From NCBI GenBank assembly GCA_030606635.1, contig JAUWGA010000003.1:1-29857 (forward strand): a stretch of DNA of 29,857 nucleotides. Direction: 5' to 3'. Below, piece after piece: positions 8,417-16,382 of this stretch. How positions within the stretch are numbered: the stretch's first letter is position 1; each line of letters opens with the position of its first letter. This DNA is from Methanosarcinales archaeon (GTDB lineage: Archaea; Halobacteriota; Methanosarcinia; Methanosarcinales; Methanogasteraceae). A program made the position numbers and the translations under genes. Below the pieces are notes generated by a model, which had not been told where the DNA came from, made no database searches, and was given only the letters and a program-made list of their open reading frames with translations.

Positions 8417-9640
8417 TTACTCGACTGCTATCGATTCGCCCAGTGTTACGTCTCCATCCGCTGTTACCTGCCACGTGCAGTATTCTCCAAAGACATCGCC
8501 GACGCTATCGAAGGTGATCTCTCCGGATGCGCCCTGATAGTTGATCTCTGTTCCGTTTCGGATCAATGCGAGCGCGGTTCCGATATCAGAGACCTCCTCG
8601 CCCGGTGCGTTCGCCACATCAGGTATCGCGTCCCGTATCGCGGTCCCGTCTGCACTCCCGGCTTTTTCGATTGCGAGCGCGATGATCGCAGCCGCATCAT
8701 AAGTGTTCGAACTGAATGTGGCAGGTTCTCTTCCGAATTCTGCCCCATAAGCCGCTGCAAAGACGTCGTAAGCAGGACCTGTGGCTCGCGGGTCTGGTGT
8801 TGTGCCTGTGAAGTTAGCCACGATGTATTTGCCTTCGACGGTCTTTCCGACCTTTAGCGCCAGTTCATCGGTACGCATTCCCTCCGAAAGCAGCCAGTCG
8901 ATCTCGTCCATGGCGCCCTTCTCGTAAGCGGCTTTGAGGATTATGCTTCCGGTGTCAGGATAACCGACAAGGATGATAACGTCCGGATTATTCGCAGATA
9001 CCTTATCAACCTCGGAATCGAACGTCACCCCGCTCGGATCGTATTTGACACGGTCGATAACAGTTCCACCGAGTTTCTCGAACTCTTCCTTAAAGACTTC
9101 CTCAAATCCCACCCCATAAGGGTTGTTGAGGACGAACGTGCTTACATTCAGATATCCGCGCTCATTCGCAAGTTTCGCCATCGCTTTTCCCTGCAACGCG
9201 TCCGATGGAACGGTTCTGTAGTAGAATCCATCGTCGGGATACGTCGTAAAGTCCGGAGCGGTGTTCGAGGGAGATATCTGGACGATATGGTTGTTCACTG
9301 CTATATCGATAACAGCCAGACTCACGCCACTTCCTGCAGCACCGATCACCGCCGAAACTTTATCAACGGTTACCAGTTGGTTCATCGCACCGACTGCAGC
9401 GACTCCTGTAGTCTGGGAGTCTGTGGTGACAAGCGCGATATTGCCGCCGAGAACGCCTCCGTTCTCGTTCACCTCATTTATCGCAAGCCGCGCCCCATCC
9501 TCCATCGGTCCGCCATACGCAGCAAGGTCGCCTGTGAGCGGCAGCAAAGTACCAATCCTAACTTCTTCATTAGTCACACAGCCCGATGCCAAAACGAGGG
9601 CAAGAACCGCGAAAACGGTTATATATTTCATTATTCCCAA
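8417..9640 (-). CDS. LivK-like ABC transporter substrate-binding lipoprotein
   Basis: The 407-residue protein has a lipoprotein signal peptide with lipobox LASGC (Cys21). It then shows the periplasmic-binding-protein type 1 fold of the branched-chain amino acid receptor family: RIGTLLPLTGDLAAYGGPM, then GARLAINEVNENGGVLGG, VIGAAGSGVSLA, QISPSNTAPDF and a C-terminal SSNTYDAAAIIALAIEKAG. It would bind amino acids, amides or similar small ligands outside the cell. No livH, livM, livG or livF gene is near; the neighbours are the dead transposase and proS, so this is an orphan receptor in this window. The start is TTG at 9640 because a perfect AGGAGG lies 7 bases upstream. The ATG three codons later would be 16 bases from it. 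A poly-T terminator follows. Confidence 0.85.
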   Translation of the reverse strand: MGIMKYITVFAVLALVLASGCVTNEEVRIGTLLPLTGDLAAYGGPMEDGARLAINEVNENGGVLGGNIALVTTDSQTTGVAAVGAMNQLVTVDKVSAVIGAAGSGVSLAVIDIAVNNHIVQISPSNTAPDFTTYPDDGFYYRTVPSDALQGKAMAKLANERGYLNVSTFVLNNPYGVGFEEVFKEEFEKLGGTVIDRVKYDPSGVTFDSEVDKVSANNPDVIILVGYPDTGSIILKAAYEKGAMDEIDWLLSEGMRTDELALKVGKTVEGKYIVANFTGTTPDPRATGPAYDVFAAAYGAEFGREPATFSSNTYDAAAIIALAIEKAGSADGTAIRDAIPDVANAPGEEVSDIGTALALIRNGTEINYQGASGEITFDSVGDVFGEYCTWQVTADGDVTLGESIAVE

Positions 9641-9653
9641 AATTATGCCTCCT
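9638..9653 (-). promoter_or_regulatory. Strong ribosome-binding site deciding a TTG start
   Basis: On the minus strand AGGAGG (9648-9653) is followed by 7 bases and TTG (9638-9640). The alternative ATG at 9629-9631 is 16 bases away, too far for the same site. The TRAM gene shows the same AGGAGG-7-TTG arrangement. Confidence 0.6.
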
Positions 9654-9902
9654 TTTTATTTATCATTATTATACTTCCTTCCGCCGTCTGTAATGTTATA
9701 TCTGGTCCCGGTATAGCGTCGCTCACCGCCTGCACTGTTTGGTAGAGCCATCCACTTGGGGATATATAAATATTCTGCGTGGACGGCGCTGTTAATTCGG
9801 GCGCGGGTGCTTGCGCCAGTGCCAACATCACCCGGAAAACCGCCACCAACCCCCTGATACGACTTCGCAACCCCGGCATACACGAACACTCGCCCCCACA
9901 AG

Positions 9903-9908
9903 GTTTAT
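9903..9908 (+). promoter_or_regulatory. Possible TATA element for proS
   Basis: TTTATG about 27-32 bases before the proS ATG is the only TATA-like element at promoter distance. It would start transcription close to the ATG, giving a leaderless or nearly leaderless message; there is no Shine-Dalgarno sequence before this ATG. The 290-base gap between the LivK-like gene and proS otherwise holds only an AT element (TATATAAATA, 9762-9771) of unclear use and no convincing gene. Confidence 0.35.
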
Positions 9909-9934
9909 GTCCGCGCCCCCTATAATTTCATCCA

Positions 9935-11386
9935 ATGAAAAATGTGCAGCAGCCAAAACTTCCGCCAAAATCGAGTTTTAGTGAGTGGTATCACGAACTG
10001 CTTGCTGCTGCCGAGATCATGGACGTCAGGTATCCGGTAAAGGGGCTTTATGTGTGGCCCCCCTTCGGATTTGCACTGCGAAAGAACATCTATTCGATTA
10101 TCAGAGAACTTCTGGATAATGATGGTCACGAGGAGGCGCTGTTCCCACTTCTGATTCCTGAAAATGAATTTATGAAGGAAGCGGAGCATATCAAGGGATT
10201 TGAGGACGAGGTCTACTGGGTCACGCACGGCGGCGTAACCCCGCTTGAGATGAAGCTTGCGCTCAGACCGACAAGCGAGACCGCGATCTATCCGATGTAC
10301 AAACTCTGGGTCAGGTCACATGCGGACATGCCGCTGAAACTCTACCAGATCGTGAACACGTTCCGGTACGAGACCAAGCACACCCGCCCGCTCATCCGTC
10401 TGCGCGAGATCACGTCGTTTAAGGAGGCGCACACCGTGCACACGGACTGGGATAGTGCAGCAAAACAGGTGGATCGGGCAATCGAGCTATATCAGGAGTT
10501 TTACAGGCGGATCGCCGTCCCTACAATCGTTTCAAAGCGCCCCGAGTGGGACAAGTTCCCTGGCGCAGACTACACGCTTGCAGTCGATACGCTGATGCCG
10601 GATGGCAGGGTTTTGCAGATCGGGACCGCGCACCATCTCGCGGACAAATTCGCAAAGACGTTCGAGATTACTTATGAGGATGTGGACGGCGAGCAGGTGT
10701 ACGCGCACCAGACCTGCTACGGGATCTCGGAACGGAGCGTCGCTGCCGCAATCAGCGTTCACGGCGACGATCGCGGGCTTGTGCTGCCGCCGGAGATCGC
10801 ACCAGTGCAGGTTGTGATCGTGCCGATCATCTTCGGAAACCGCGATTCGAATGAAGCGGTGCTGAGCGCGTGCGCGTCCGTGCGCGATACACTTACCGGT
10901 CACGGACTTCGCGTAAAGGTCGATGACCGCGACGAGCATCCCGGTGCCAAGTATTACAGATGGGAACTGAAAGGCGTGCCGATAAGGATCGAGATCGGTC
11001 CGAGGGATATCAGCAAGAACTCGGTTATGATGGTGCGCAGGGACTCGTCCGAGAAACGATCGGTGCCGATCGACCGGATTGCCAGCGAGGTGATGGACTG
11101 CATGGACACAATACTTGCCGATATGTATACCGCTGCATCGCAGAAGTTCGATTCGAGGATATTTGACTGCGAGACGCTTGATGAGGCGTTAGAGTTGGAG
11201 ACGCAGGGGATTTTGCGGGTATGCTGGTGTCAGGATCCGGATTGCGGGCATGAGATAGAGGAGGTGACCGGGCTTCGTATGCTCGGAATCCCGGTCGAGT
11301 CAGCAGGATCGGGGGCAGCCACGTCAGGACGCTGCGTGGTCTGCGGAAGGGATGGAGTAGCCACGCTGATGGCTCGAACATATTAA
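9935..11386 (+). CDS. proS: Prolyl-tRNA synthetase (archaeal/eukaryotic type)
   Basis: This 483-residue class II aminoacyl-tRNA synthetase charges tRNA-Pro in the cytoplasm. The N-terminus has the family's SEWYHELLAAAEIMDVRYPV and VKGLYVWPPFGFALR. Motif 2 is FRYETKHTRPLIRLREI (about 142), and motif 3 is within SVHGDDRGLVLPPEIAP (about 275-290). The anticodon-binding domain contains DDRDEHPGAKYYRWELKG. The C-terminal zinc-binding extension typical of the archaeal/eukaryotic form has Cys pairs CWCQDPDC (about 429) and CVVC (about 467). Length and domain order are normal, and it lacks the editing insertion of the bacterial type. It stands alone, read away from the LivK-like gene. Confidence 0.96.
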   Translation: MKNVQQPKLPPKSSFSEWYHELLAAAEIMDVRYPVKGLYVWPPFGFALRKNIYSIIRELLDNDGHEEALFPLLIPENEFMKEAEHIKGFEDEVYWVTHGGVTPLEMKLALRPTSETAIYPMYKLWVRSHADMPLKLYQIVNTFRYETKHTRPLIRLREITSFKEAHTVHTDWDSAAKQVDRAIELYQEFYRRIAVPTIVSKRPEWDKFPGADYTLAVDTLMPDGRVLQIGTAHHLADKFAKTFEITYEDVDGEQVYAHQTCYGISERSVAAAISVHGDDRGLVLPPEIAPVQVVIVPIIFGNRDSNEAVLSACASVRDTLTGHGLRVKVDDRDEHPGAKYYRWELKGVPIRIEIGPRDISKNSVMMVRRDSSEKRSVPIDRIASEVMDCMDTILADMYTAASQKFDSRIFDCETLDEALELETQGILRVCWCQDPDCGHEIEEVTGLRMLGIPVESAGSGAATSGRCVVCGRDGVATLMARTY

Positions 11387-11471
11387 CAATATTGAATATA
11401 AATGAGGGATTCATATTAAACTGAAGAAACGAACCGTTTTACGGAAGGTAGAGAAGAATAGCGGAAAGACC

Positions 11472-12224
11472 ATGAATAGTGCCAGCAATACTGCCGATAA
11501 CTCGAATCCGGTTGAAATGGACGCCTTCGCGCTCAAAGAGACCATAGATAGTAATGAGTCGCCTACGATGGGTGATTCATCGATTCCACTGTCCGAAGAG
11601 CGCATTACCGATGATACTGCTAGTAACACTGTCGATAACACCGCCAGCAATGGCGCCTCGAATGGTTCTGGCAAGTTTGTGCTTCCAGGCGATTTCGTAG
11701 GAACCACTGAAGAGTTCCGTGCCAGTGCTCAGACGTATGAGAAGACCGGCGGCGTCTACGCAGCCATCGCAGGAACGGCCAAAGTCGATACCGCTCGCAG
11801 GTTGGTTTCCGTGATCCCGTGCACGGACACACCCCCGATGCTCAAGAGAGGGGATGTAGTCATCGGGCAGATCGTGGGACTGCGTGACTCGCTTGCGATG
11901 GTGACGATCGCCGGTGCGAAGGGTGTCGTCGACCGGGAGATCCCGAATGTGGGATCTGCTGTCGTCCACGTATCCAACGTCAAGAGGGGTTATGTCAAGG
12001 ACATCGCGCACGAGTTTGGGATCTTCGACATACTGAAGGCAAGGGTAGTCGATCTCAAGAACATGCGCCTTGACACATCAGAACCAGATCTGGGTGTCAT
12101 GAAGGCGCTCTGTTCGAAATGCAGGACCGCAATGGTTCGGCACGACTCAAAACTTAAATGTCCTGAGTGCGGCAGAATCGAGACGAGAAAACTAGCCACG
12201 GGTTACGGAACCGGCATCATATAA
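11472..12224 (+). CDS. csl4: Exosome subunit Csl4 with unusual N-terminal extension
   Basis: Csl4 is a cap subunit of the archaeal RNA-degrading exosome. From about residue 67 this 250-residue protein shows the expected order: KFVLPGDFVGTTEEF (N-terminal domain), the S1 RNA-binding domain (RGDVVIGQIVGL to YVKDIAHEFGIFDILKARV), and a C-terminal zinc ribbon with two Cys pairs (CSKC about 214, CPEC about 231). The first 66 residues are an Asn/Ser/Thr/Asp-rich, low-complexity extension with SNT/DNT/ASN repeats that the usual protein of about 190 residues lacks. There is no ATG between codon 33 and the conserved core, so a downstream restart at the core is unlikely. Its stop overlaps the ATG of the next gene (TAATG), so csl4 and mfnD are coupled. 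Confidence 0.92.
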   Translation: MNSASNTADNSNPVEMDAFALKETIDSNESPTMGDSSIPLSEERITDDTASNTVDNTASNGASNGSGKFVLPGDFVGTTEEFRASAQTYEKTGGVYAAIAGTAKVDTARRLVSVIPCTDTPPMLKRGDVVIGQIVGLRDSLAMVTIAGAKGVVDREIPNVGSAVVHVSNVKRGYVKDIAHEFGIFDILKARVVDLKNMRLDTSEPDLGVMKALCSKCRTAMVRHDSKLKCPECGRIETRKLATGYGTGII

Positions 12225-13198
12225 TGGAGGTCATGGTCGCTGAGTATGCGGTCGCAACGGGGGACCCCGACATACTTGGTGAAGGATGCGCGATGCTCGC
12301 AACTCTCGCGAACAGTTTCGCGGCAAGTGGGCACCTGGTGCGGTATCCTGCCAGAGAGCGGGTTCGTGGAGTCATTGGAGATGCGCTCAGGTGTGGTGGT
12401 GATTGTGATGACGACGGCTTCGCAACAGCGATCGGACGGATCGCGCGTACCTGCGATGCCGGGATCGTGATCGCACCGGATGAGATTCTTGCTGACTTGA
12501 CAGAGGTCGTTGAAGAAAGCACGGTCAATCTCGGCTGCCCGAGCAAGTCTGTGAGAAACTGTGCCGACAAACTCATTTGCTCTAGTATCCTGTCGGCTAA
12601 CGGCATCGCCGTGCCCAGGGTCATCGATGACGCAGATGCCGGTGGTATGTGTGGCACCGGTGGCGCAGATGCTGGTGCGCGGTACGTGATCAAGCCGAGA
12701 TCGGGGTGCGCCTCAGAGGGGATCTCGATCGAGTCGGAAAAAGTGAATTTGAGCGATGATTTCATCGTAACCGAACTTGTGTCCGGAGAACACCTGAGCG
12801 CGAGTCTAGTCATCGGCAAAACCGCGCTTGAACTCACCGTGAACAAGCAGATGGTCGAGATCGGAACAGAGACCATCGAGTACAACGGCGGGGTTGTGCC
12901 GTACCAGACACCACGGTGGGACGAGGTTATGGATACAGCCGCAAAAGCGGCAGATGTGCTTGGGTGCAGGGGGTATGTCGGAGTCGATATCGTTGCAGGC
13001 GACGAACTGTATGTGGTGGATGTGAATCCGCGCCCGACGACATCGATACTCGGGATCGCAAAAGTTATCGATCACGAGATAGGGGACCTGATCATACGGG
13101 CAGGACTCGGGGAGCTTCCTGAGTCGGTAGGGATCACAGGGACGTTTGAATTCACAAAAGAGATGCTTGGCTGTATTTTTTTACAGGATTCCCAGTGA
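12224..13198 (+). CDS. mfnD: ATP-grasp ligase, probable tyramine-L-glutamate ligase MfnD
   Basis: The 324-residue protein opens with EYAVATGDPDILGEGCAML, like the archaeal COG1821 ATP-grasp proteins. It continues with VNLGCPSKSVRNCADKLICS, an ATP-grasp core (YVIKPRSGCASEGISIE; LVSGEHLSASLVIG) and the metal-binding end of the fold, GVDIVAGDELYVVDVNPRP, where Asp and Asn ligate Mg. MfnD, the founding member in methanogens, joins tyramine to glutamate in methanofuran biosynthesis, a cofactor needed for CO2/formyl transfer in MCR-based metabolism. The assignment to MfnD rather than another COG1821 ligase rests on the N-terminal pattern and the MCR context. The start is the ATG that overlaps the csl4 stop. 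A second ATG nine bases on follows GGAGG too closely to be better. Confidence 0.65.
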   Translation: MEVMVAEYAVATGDPDILGEGCAMLATLANSFAASGHLVRYPARERVRGVIGDALRCGGDCDDDGFATAIGRIARTCDAGIVIAPDEILADLTEVVEESTVNLGCPSKSVRNCADKLICSSILSANGIAVPRVIDDADAGGMCGTGGADAGARYVIKPRSGCASEGISIESEKVNLSDDFIVTELVSGEHLSASLVIGKTALELTVNKQMVEIGTETIEYNGGVVPYQTPRWDEVMDTAAKAADVLGCRGYVGVDIVAGDELYVVDVNPRPTTSILGIAKVIDHEIGDLIIRAGLGELPESVGITGTFEFTKEMLGCIFLQDSQ

Positions 13199-13290
13199 CC
13201 TGATTGCAAAAGCAGTCTGTTGTTGCGCAGCCGAATAAAATAATTGATCGTCCATAATCCGCGTAATGCATGAATTGATCCACAACCGAT

Positions 13291-13365
13291 AAAAAAAATG
13301 TTCCGGGTGTGTGCATCGCCCTGTTGAACCATTGCGGTTCATCAACACGAGATACACGCCCGGAA
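13291..13365 (-). terminator. Long hairpin followed by T8, end of the TRAM transcript
   Basis: TTCCGGGTGTGT (13301-13312) pairs with ACACGCCCGGAA (13354-13365) over 12 positions with one G-T type mismatch. A second, smaller hairpin sits inside it (GAACC against GGTTC). On the minus strand the structure is followed directly by eight T (13291-13298), 30 bases past the TRAM stop. It reads as a hairpin-plus-U terminator, unusually elaborate for an archaeon. A small structured RNA cannot be excluded. Confidence 0.6.
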
Positions 13366-13395
13366 ACCGATGTTAAACTCCAAACGATTTATAAT

Positions 13396-13602
13396 TCAAT
13401 CTGATATAGACGCGATTGCAAACCGTCTCATGACTTTGTCAACTTTAATCTTGACGTTGTCTCCGATCTTTGCGCCGGGCACAAAAATCACAAAGCCTTG
13501 TACACGGGCTATGCCATCTCCTTCTCTGGCAATGTCTTCTATGGTGACATCATACTCCGTGCCTTCGGCAACTGGTGCATCGTAGGTTTCTCCTCTGAAC
13601 AA
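13396..13602 (-). CDS. Single-domain TRAM protein (RNA-binding)
   Basis: The 68-residue product is essentially one TRAM domain: YDVTIEDIAREGDGIARVQG, then FVIFVPGAKIGDNVKIKVDKV and a short tail. Such stand-alone TRAM proteins are common in methanogens and haloarchaea; some have been shown to bind RNA and act as cold-inducible RNA chaperones. The start codon is TTG, chosen because AGGAGG stands exactly 7 bases before it and no ATG lies upstream in a sensible position. The first residues (FRGETYDAPVAEG) match the usual short lead-in. It is convergent with mfnD and ends before a strong hairpin terminator. Confidence 0.88.
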   Translation of the reverse strand: MFRGETYDAPVAEGTEYDVTIEDIAREGDGIARVQGFVIFVPGAKIGDNVKIKVDKVMRRFAIASISD

Positions 13603-13829
13603 TTTTCTTCCTCCTTCTTAGTTTAAACCAACCAACTTAGAAAAGCGCACAGAACTGAACTACTCAAATCCCATAAGCTGCATCGATAAATTAATTGATC
13701 AACCATAACTTGCCACTCACAGTACATAACCTTTTCGCATGGGCGGGCTTTGAGACGATGTTATTTGACCGACAGTTTCATCACTTTTCGATCATTCTTG
13801 AATTCCACCAAGAAGATGTGTTCAGCAGA

Positions 13830-14040
13830 ATGCCGCTCGCCCCCATCGACGGTCTCAGCCGTTACGGATGCCTGTAGAGACGCTTTACGTTGTTAAAATC
13901 AATATAACCCCCTTCTAGTAGACAGGTCTCGCAGAGTGAACACGGATATACTCCGAATCCGAATGCCTTGTAGCAACCGGATAGGACTGCATGCCGCTCA
14001 AGGTTGAATATCACATCCTGAATCTGCAGGATGAGATCCC
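13830..14040 (-). pseudogene. Degenerate 211-bp copy of the DUF2284 gene
   Basis: This block aligns without gaps to 15468-15678, inside the intact DUF2284 gene, with about 19 differences by hand count (about 91% identity). Translated on the minus strand it keeps DVIFNLERHA and SGCYKAFGFG but has a TAA where the intact copy has Asp (HPDRL) and a Tyr in place of a Cys (LCRHP to LYRHP). A weaker likeness seems to continue at 13765-13800 to the 3' end of the real gene with about 90 bases missing. The block ends abruptly at 14040, 9 bases before the stop of the AT-rich FAD gene. The 220 bases to its left, up to the TRAM gene, hold no gene I can support. Confidence 0.85.
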
Positions 14041-14048
14041 AAAGACAC

Positions 14049-15047
14049 TTAGTAAAGCGTTTTTAAAATTTTCAGTGGGTGTCTACTTTTTGCAAGCGAG
14101 TAATACAAAATTGGGTAAGATAATTTACCCAAAGATTCAAAAAGAACTCTGTTTCTAAGAGAGTGTTTCATTTTTAGTGCAATATTTGCTTTTATAAGTT
14201 CTTCATAAGATTCGTTGTCCATTATACTTCTTGCAGCTAAATATGAAGTTTGGATTGCATATCTCATTCCAAAACCCCAAAAATAATCCTGAAAACCACC
14301 AGCTTCACCAATCAATAATGCACCACTCTTATCACGAAGATTCTTCTTAATCTCAAAATTTCCGTATCCGCCAAACCTTTTCCCTTCCAACAATTCTTTT
14401 TTATCAATATAATCCGAAAACTGATCGATAGTATTTTCCAGGAATTCATTAGACCTATTGGAATTTTTAGAGCCGAAAACAGTTGCAATTGTACCATGTC
14501 CTTTTCTGATCAAGAGATATGAATAGAATCCCTCTGCAATCTCTTCTCCGATAGCCATGTAGTAGCTATCAACGCTTTTTGTCAAAAATAGTATGCCTCT
14601 TGCCAAAATATTTCCTTTTTTCGGCCCTGTTGCATCGATATGAATAGTATCAACCATTCTACTGTTAAAATATACCTTTACCCCAAGATTCTTTGCTTGT
14701 TTTAGCAAATCAGTATCGAGAGATCCTTTTTCTTTACCACGACAGACAAGATACGCACCGTTTTTTACATCCAATAGCTTCTTCTTTTTACCTAAATGAA
14801 AATAAAGCGAATTTATAGGCTCATATTTGAAGGTTGTGTCTATACCGTATGATTCTATCTGTTTCAAGACATCGATATCATCTGACCAATTTTCTAGGGC
14901 CTGCCAATCATTATTAAATCTCATGCCGACATCTGACTTTTTTTCATAGACATTAACAGTATATCCATTTCTTTGAAGAATTATAGCACAAGATAGACCA
15001 CTTATACCAGCGCCCAAAATATTTATCTCTTTTTCAGCCAAATACAT
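14049..15047 (-). CDS. FAD-dependent oxidoreductase, geranylgeranyl-reductase-like, AT-rich
   Basis: The 332-residue protein starts with a Rossmann FAD-binding fingerprint, INILGAGISGLSCAIILQRN, then an acidic strand end YEKKSDVG. Near residue 245-265 it has the second FAD motif GALLIGEAGGFQDYFWGFG. This layout fits the geranylgeranyl reductase/FixC superfamily of flavoproteins, which in archaea reduce isoprenoid double bonds; the substrate here is not deducible. It is shorter than typical archaeal lipid-saturating reductases (about 390-410 residues), with little C-terminal domain. Base composition is clearly more AT-rich than all its neighbours, with many poly-A/T runs and AAA/ATA codons. 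It also sits between a broken and an intact copy of the DUF2284 gene, so it looks acquired. GTG (15050) and ATG (15047) are adjacent possible starts. Confidence 0.72.
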   Translation of the reverse strand: MYLAEKEINILGAGISGLSCAIILQRNGYTVNVYEKKSDVGMRFNNDWQALENWSDDIDVLKQIESYGIDTTFKYEPINSLYFHLGKKKKLLDVKNGAYLVCRGKEKGSLDTDLLKQAKNLGVKVYFNSRMVDTIHIDATGPKKGNILARGILFLTKSVDSYYMAIGEEIAEGFYSYLLIRKGHGTIATVFGSKNSNRSNEFLENTIDQFSDYIDKKELLEGKRFGGYGNFEIKKNLRDKSGALLIGEAGGFQDYFWGFGMRYAIQTSYLAARSIMDNESYEELIKANIALKMKHSLRNRVLFESLGKLSYPILYYSLAKSRHPLKILKTLY

Positions 15048-15050
15048 CAC

Positions 15051-15367
15051 CCATACTTACTAATTTTAACTTATCTTGACAGCACATAATGTAATCAAAC
15101 ACATAAAAGATGGTCGCCTTCGAGATGTCATAATCTGAAAAATGTTATCTTGGATCAGCTCAAGCATTCCGGTCGCAACAATAAATTCCCGAGCAGAATC
15201 TTTGGCGCCACGCTTTTCTAAAGTGTGGTTGGTGACTTCGGGAGGCTGCCACACAAATAAGCCGAGGTATGGGTAGTCGCGTGATCGGAAGAGTTTTTGG
15301 GCGGACTGGAGTTGCATAAGTTACTCTGGTGCTGGCGGTGTTTCAACATTTCTCGATCGAGTTCTGG
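15051..15367 (-). other. Spacer with one unrecognised 83-codon frame
   Basis: Between the FAD gene and the DUF2284 gene the only notable frame is 15317 to 15066 on the minus strand (83 codons; starts MQLQSAQKLFRSRDY, contains GLFVWQPPEV and KDSAREFIVATGMLELIQDN). It has no ribosome-binding site and I do not recognise it. The segment has the look of a genuine protein fragment, so it may be the remains of a gene. An AT-rich GTTAAAATTA near 15061-15070 could be the promoter of the FAD gene. Confidence 0.25.
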
Positions 15368-15970
15368 CTACCGAAGCAGCACCAGCCCAAACGTCTTGAT
15401 CGTCTCGTCAAACGATCTGACCACCTCAAGTTCGAATCCAGCCGCACGCACGGTAGCATACACATCGATGCCGCTCGCCTCCATCGACGGTCTCAGCCGG
15501 TCCGGATGCCTGCAGAGACGCTTTACGTTGTTAAAATCAACATCACCCTCTTCTAGTAGACAGGTCTCGCAGAGCGAACATGGATATGCTCCGAATCCGA
15601 ATGCTTTGTAGCAACCGGATAGGAATGCATGTCGCTCAAGGTTGAATATCACATCCCCGACTTGCAGGATGAGATCCCTGAGATAGTGGTGGATATGCCT
15701 CGGATCAACTGTGGTCTCCTTCGGAAGCCCCACAAACTCGACAAGCACGGCATCTTCGTATTCCAGAAGTACCTTTTCAATCTCCTCTGGCGTTGGTGAG
15801 TACGGCGGGCATGAGAGGTGCTTGCCGTAAGCCTTGCACCCGTATCTGCATTTGAGCCGCACCCATGCCGCTGTTTTTATGATGTCGGTTGCGATCAGCC
15901 GCAGATCGTTTGCGCCGCTATCAAGCGCTATCTGCCGCAGTTCTGGTATAAGTGTACTTAGTTCTTTCAT
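15368..15970 (-). CDS. DUF2284 metal-binding (cysteine-rich) protein
   Basis: The 200-residue protein has the DUF2284 signature CRYGCKAYGKHLSCPPYSP near residue 40, followed by PTPEEIEKVL. A second cysteine cluster, YPCSLCETCLLEEGD, and a late Cys in KRLCRHPDRL give a likely iron-sulfur or other metal site. The family is widespread in anaerobic archaea and bacteria and has no established function. The start at 15970 follows a GGTGAT Shine-Dalgarno-like site; an ATG four codons earlier (15982) is possible. The gene is divergent from the winged-helix regulator. A 211-bp internal piece recurs, degraded, at 13830-14040. C-terminal residues (SFDETIKTFGLVLL) are intact, so this is the functional copy. 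Confidence 0.85.
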   Translation of the reverse strand: MKELSTLIPELRQIALDSGANDLRLIATDIIKTAAWVRLKCRYGCKAYGKHLSCPPYSPTPEEIEKVLLEYEDAVLVEFVGLPKETTVDPRHIHHYLRDLILQVGDVIFNLERHAFLSGCYKAFGFGAYPCSLCETCLLEEGDVDFNNVKRLCRHPDRLRPSMEASGIDVYATVRAAGFELEVVRSFDETIKTFGLVLLR

Positions 15971-16042
15971 CCGGATCACCATGGTTGTTCTGGATTATTA
16001 TTACGGCTATGGCAACTTGTTCAAAGTTCTGATCGGTTGTGA

Positions 16043-16049
16043 TATAAAA
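16043..16049 (+). promoter_or_regulatory. TATA box of the winged-helix regulator
   Basis: TATAAAA lies 22-28 bases before the ATG at 16071, placing the transcript start almost on the start codon. This supports a leaderless message and the choice of 16071 over the in-frame ATG at 15981, which would lie upstream of the transcript. Confidence 0.55.
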
Positions 16050-16070
16050 CATGCCTGCCAACTCCATGCC

Positions 16071-16358
16071 ATGGAGCGCGTACTCTGGTGGCTGATCGCC
16101 GGCACGAAAGGTGGAGTTAACCGTGCCAGAATGATTAATGCGCTGCGTGACCGCCCATACAATGCCAACCAGTTGTCAGAGGTACTGGCACTGGACTACA
16201 AGACGATACGGTATCATCTGAAGGTCCTTTCCGAGAACAGCGTGGTCACATCCACAGGAAACAGTTATGGTGCGATGTATTTTCTATCTCCGGCGATGGA
16301 GGCGAATTACGCGCTATTCGAAGAGATATGGGAGAAAATTGGGAATAAATTCAAGTGA
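16071..16358 (+). CDS. Winged-helix (ArsR-like) transcription regulator
   Basis: The 95-residue product is a single winged-helix DNA-binding domain: MERVLWWLIAGTKGGVNRAR, helix MINALRDRPYNANQLSEVL, recognition helix DYKTIRYHLKVLSEN, a wing VVTSTGNSYGAMYFLS, and a C-terminal helix (FEEIWEKIGNK) for dimerisation. Related small archaeal HTH proteins are commonly paired with the small membrane protein encoded next, as here (24-base gap). I chose the ATG at 16071 because the domain begins there and a TATA box sits 25 bases upstream. It could regulate the following membrane/secreted-protein genes, whose promoters carry phased 11-bp repeats; that link is inference. Confidence 0.8.
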   Translation: MERVLWWLIAGTKGGVNRARMINALRDRPYNANQLSEVLALDYKTIRYHLKVLSENSVVTSTGNSYGAMYFLSPAMEANYALFEEIWEKIGNKFK

Positions 16359-16382
16359 GGAGGCGATAACATACAACTATCT

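Noticed and set aside
9643..9901. Two overlapping minus-strand frames upstream of the LivK-like gene
   Set aside because: They overlap its ribosome-binding site, overlap each other in different frames and show no domain or signal peptide.
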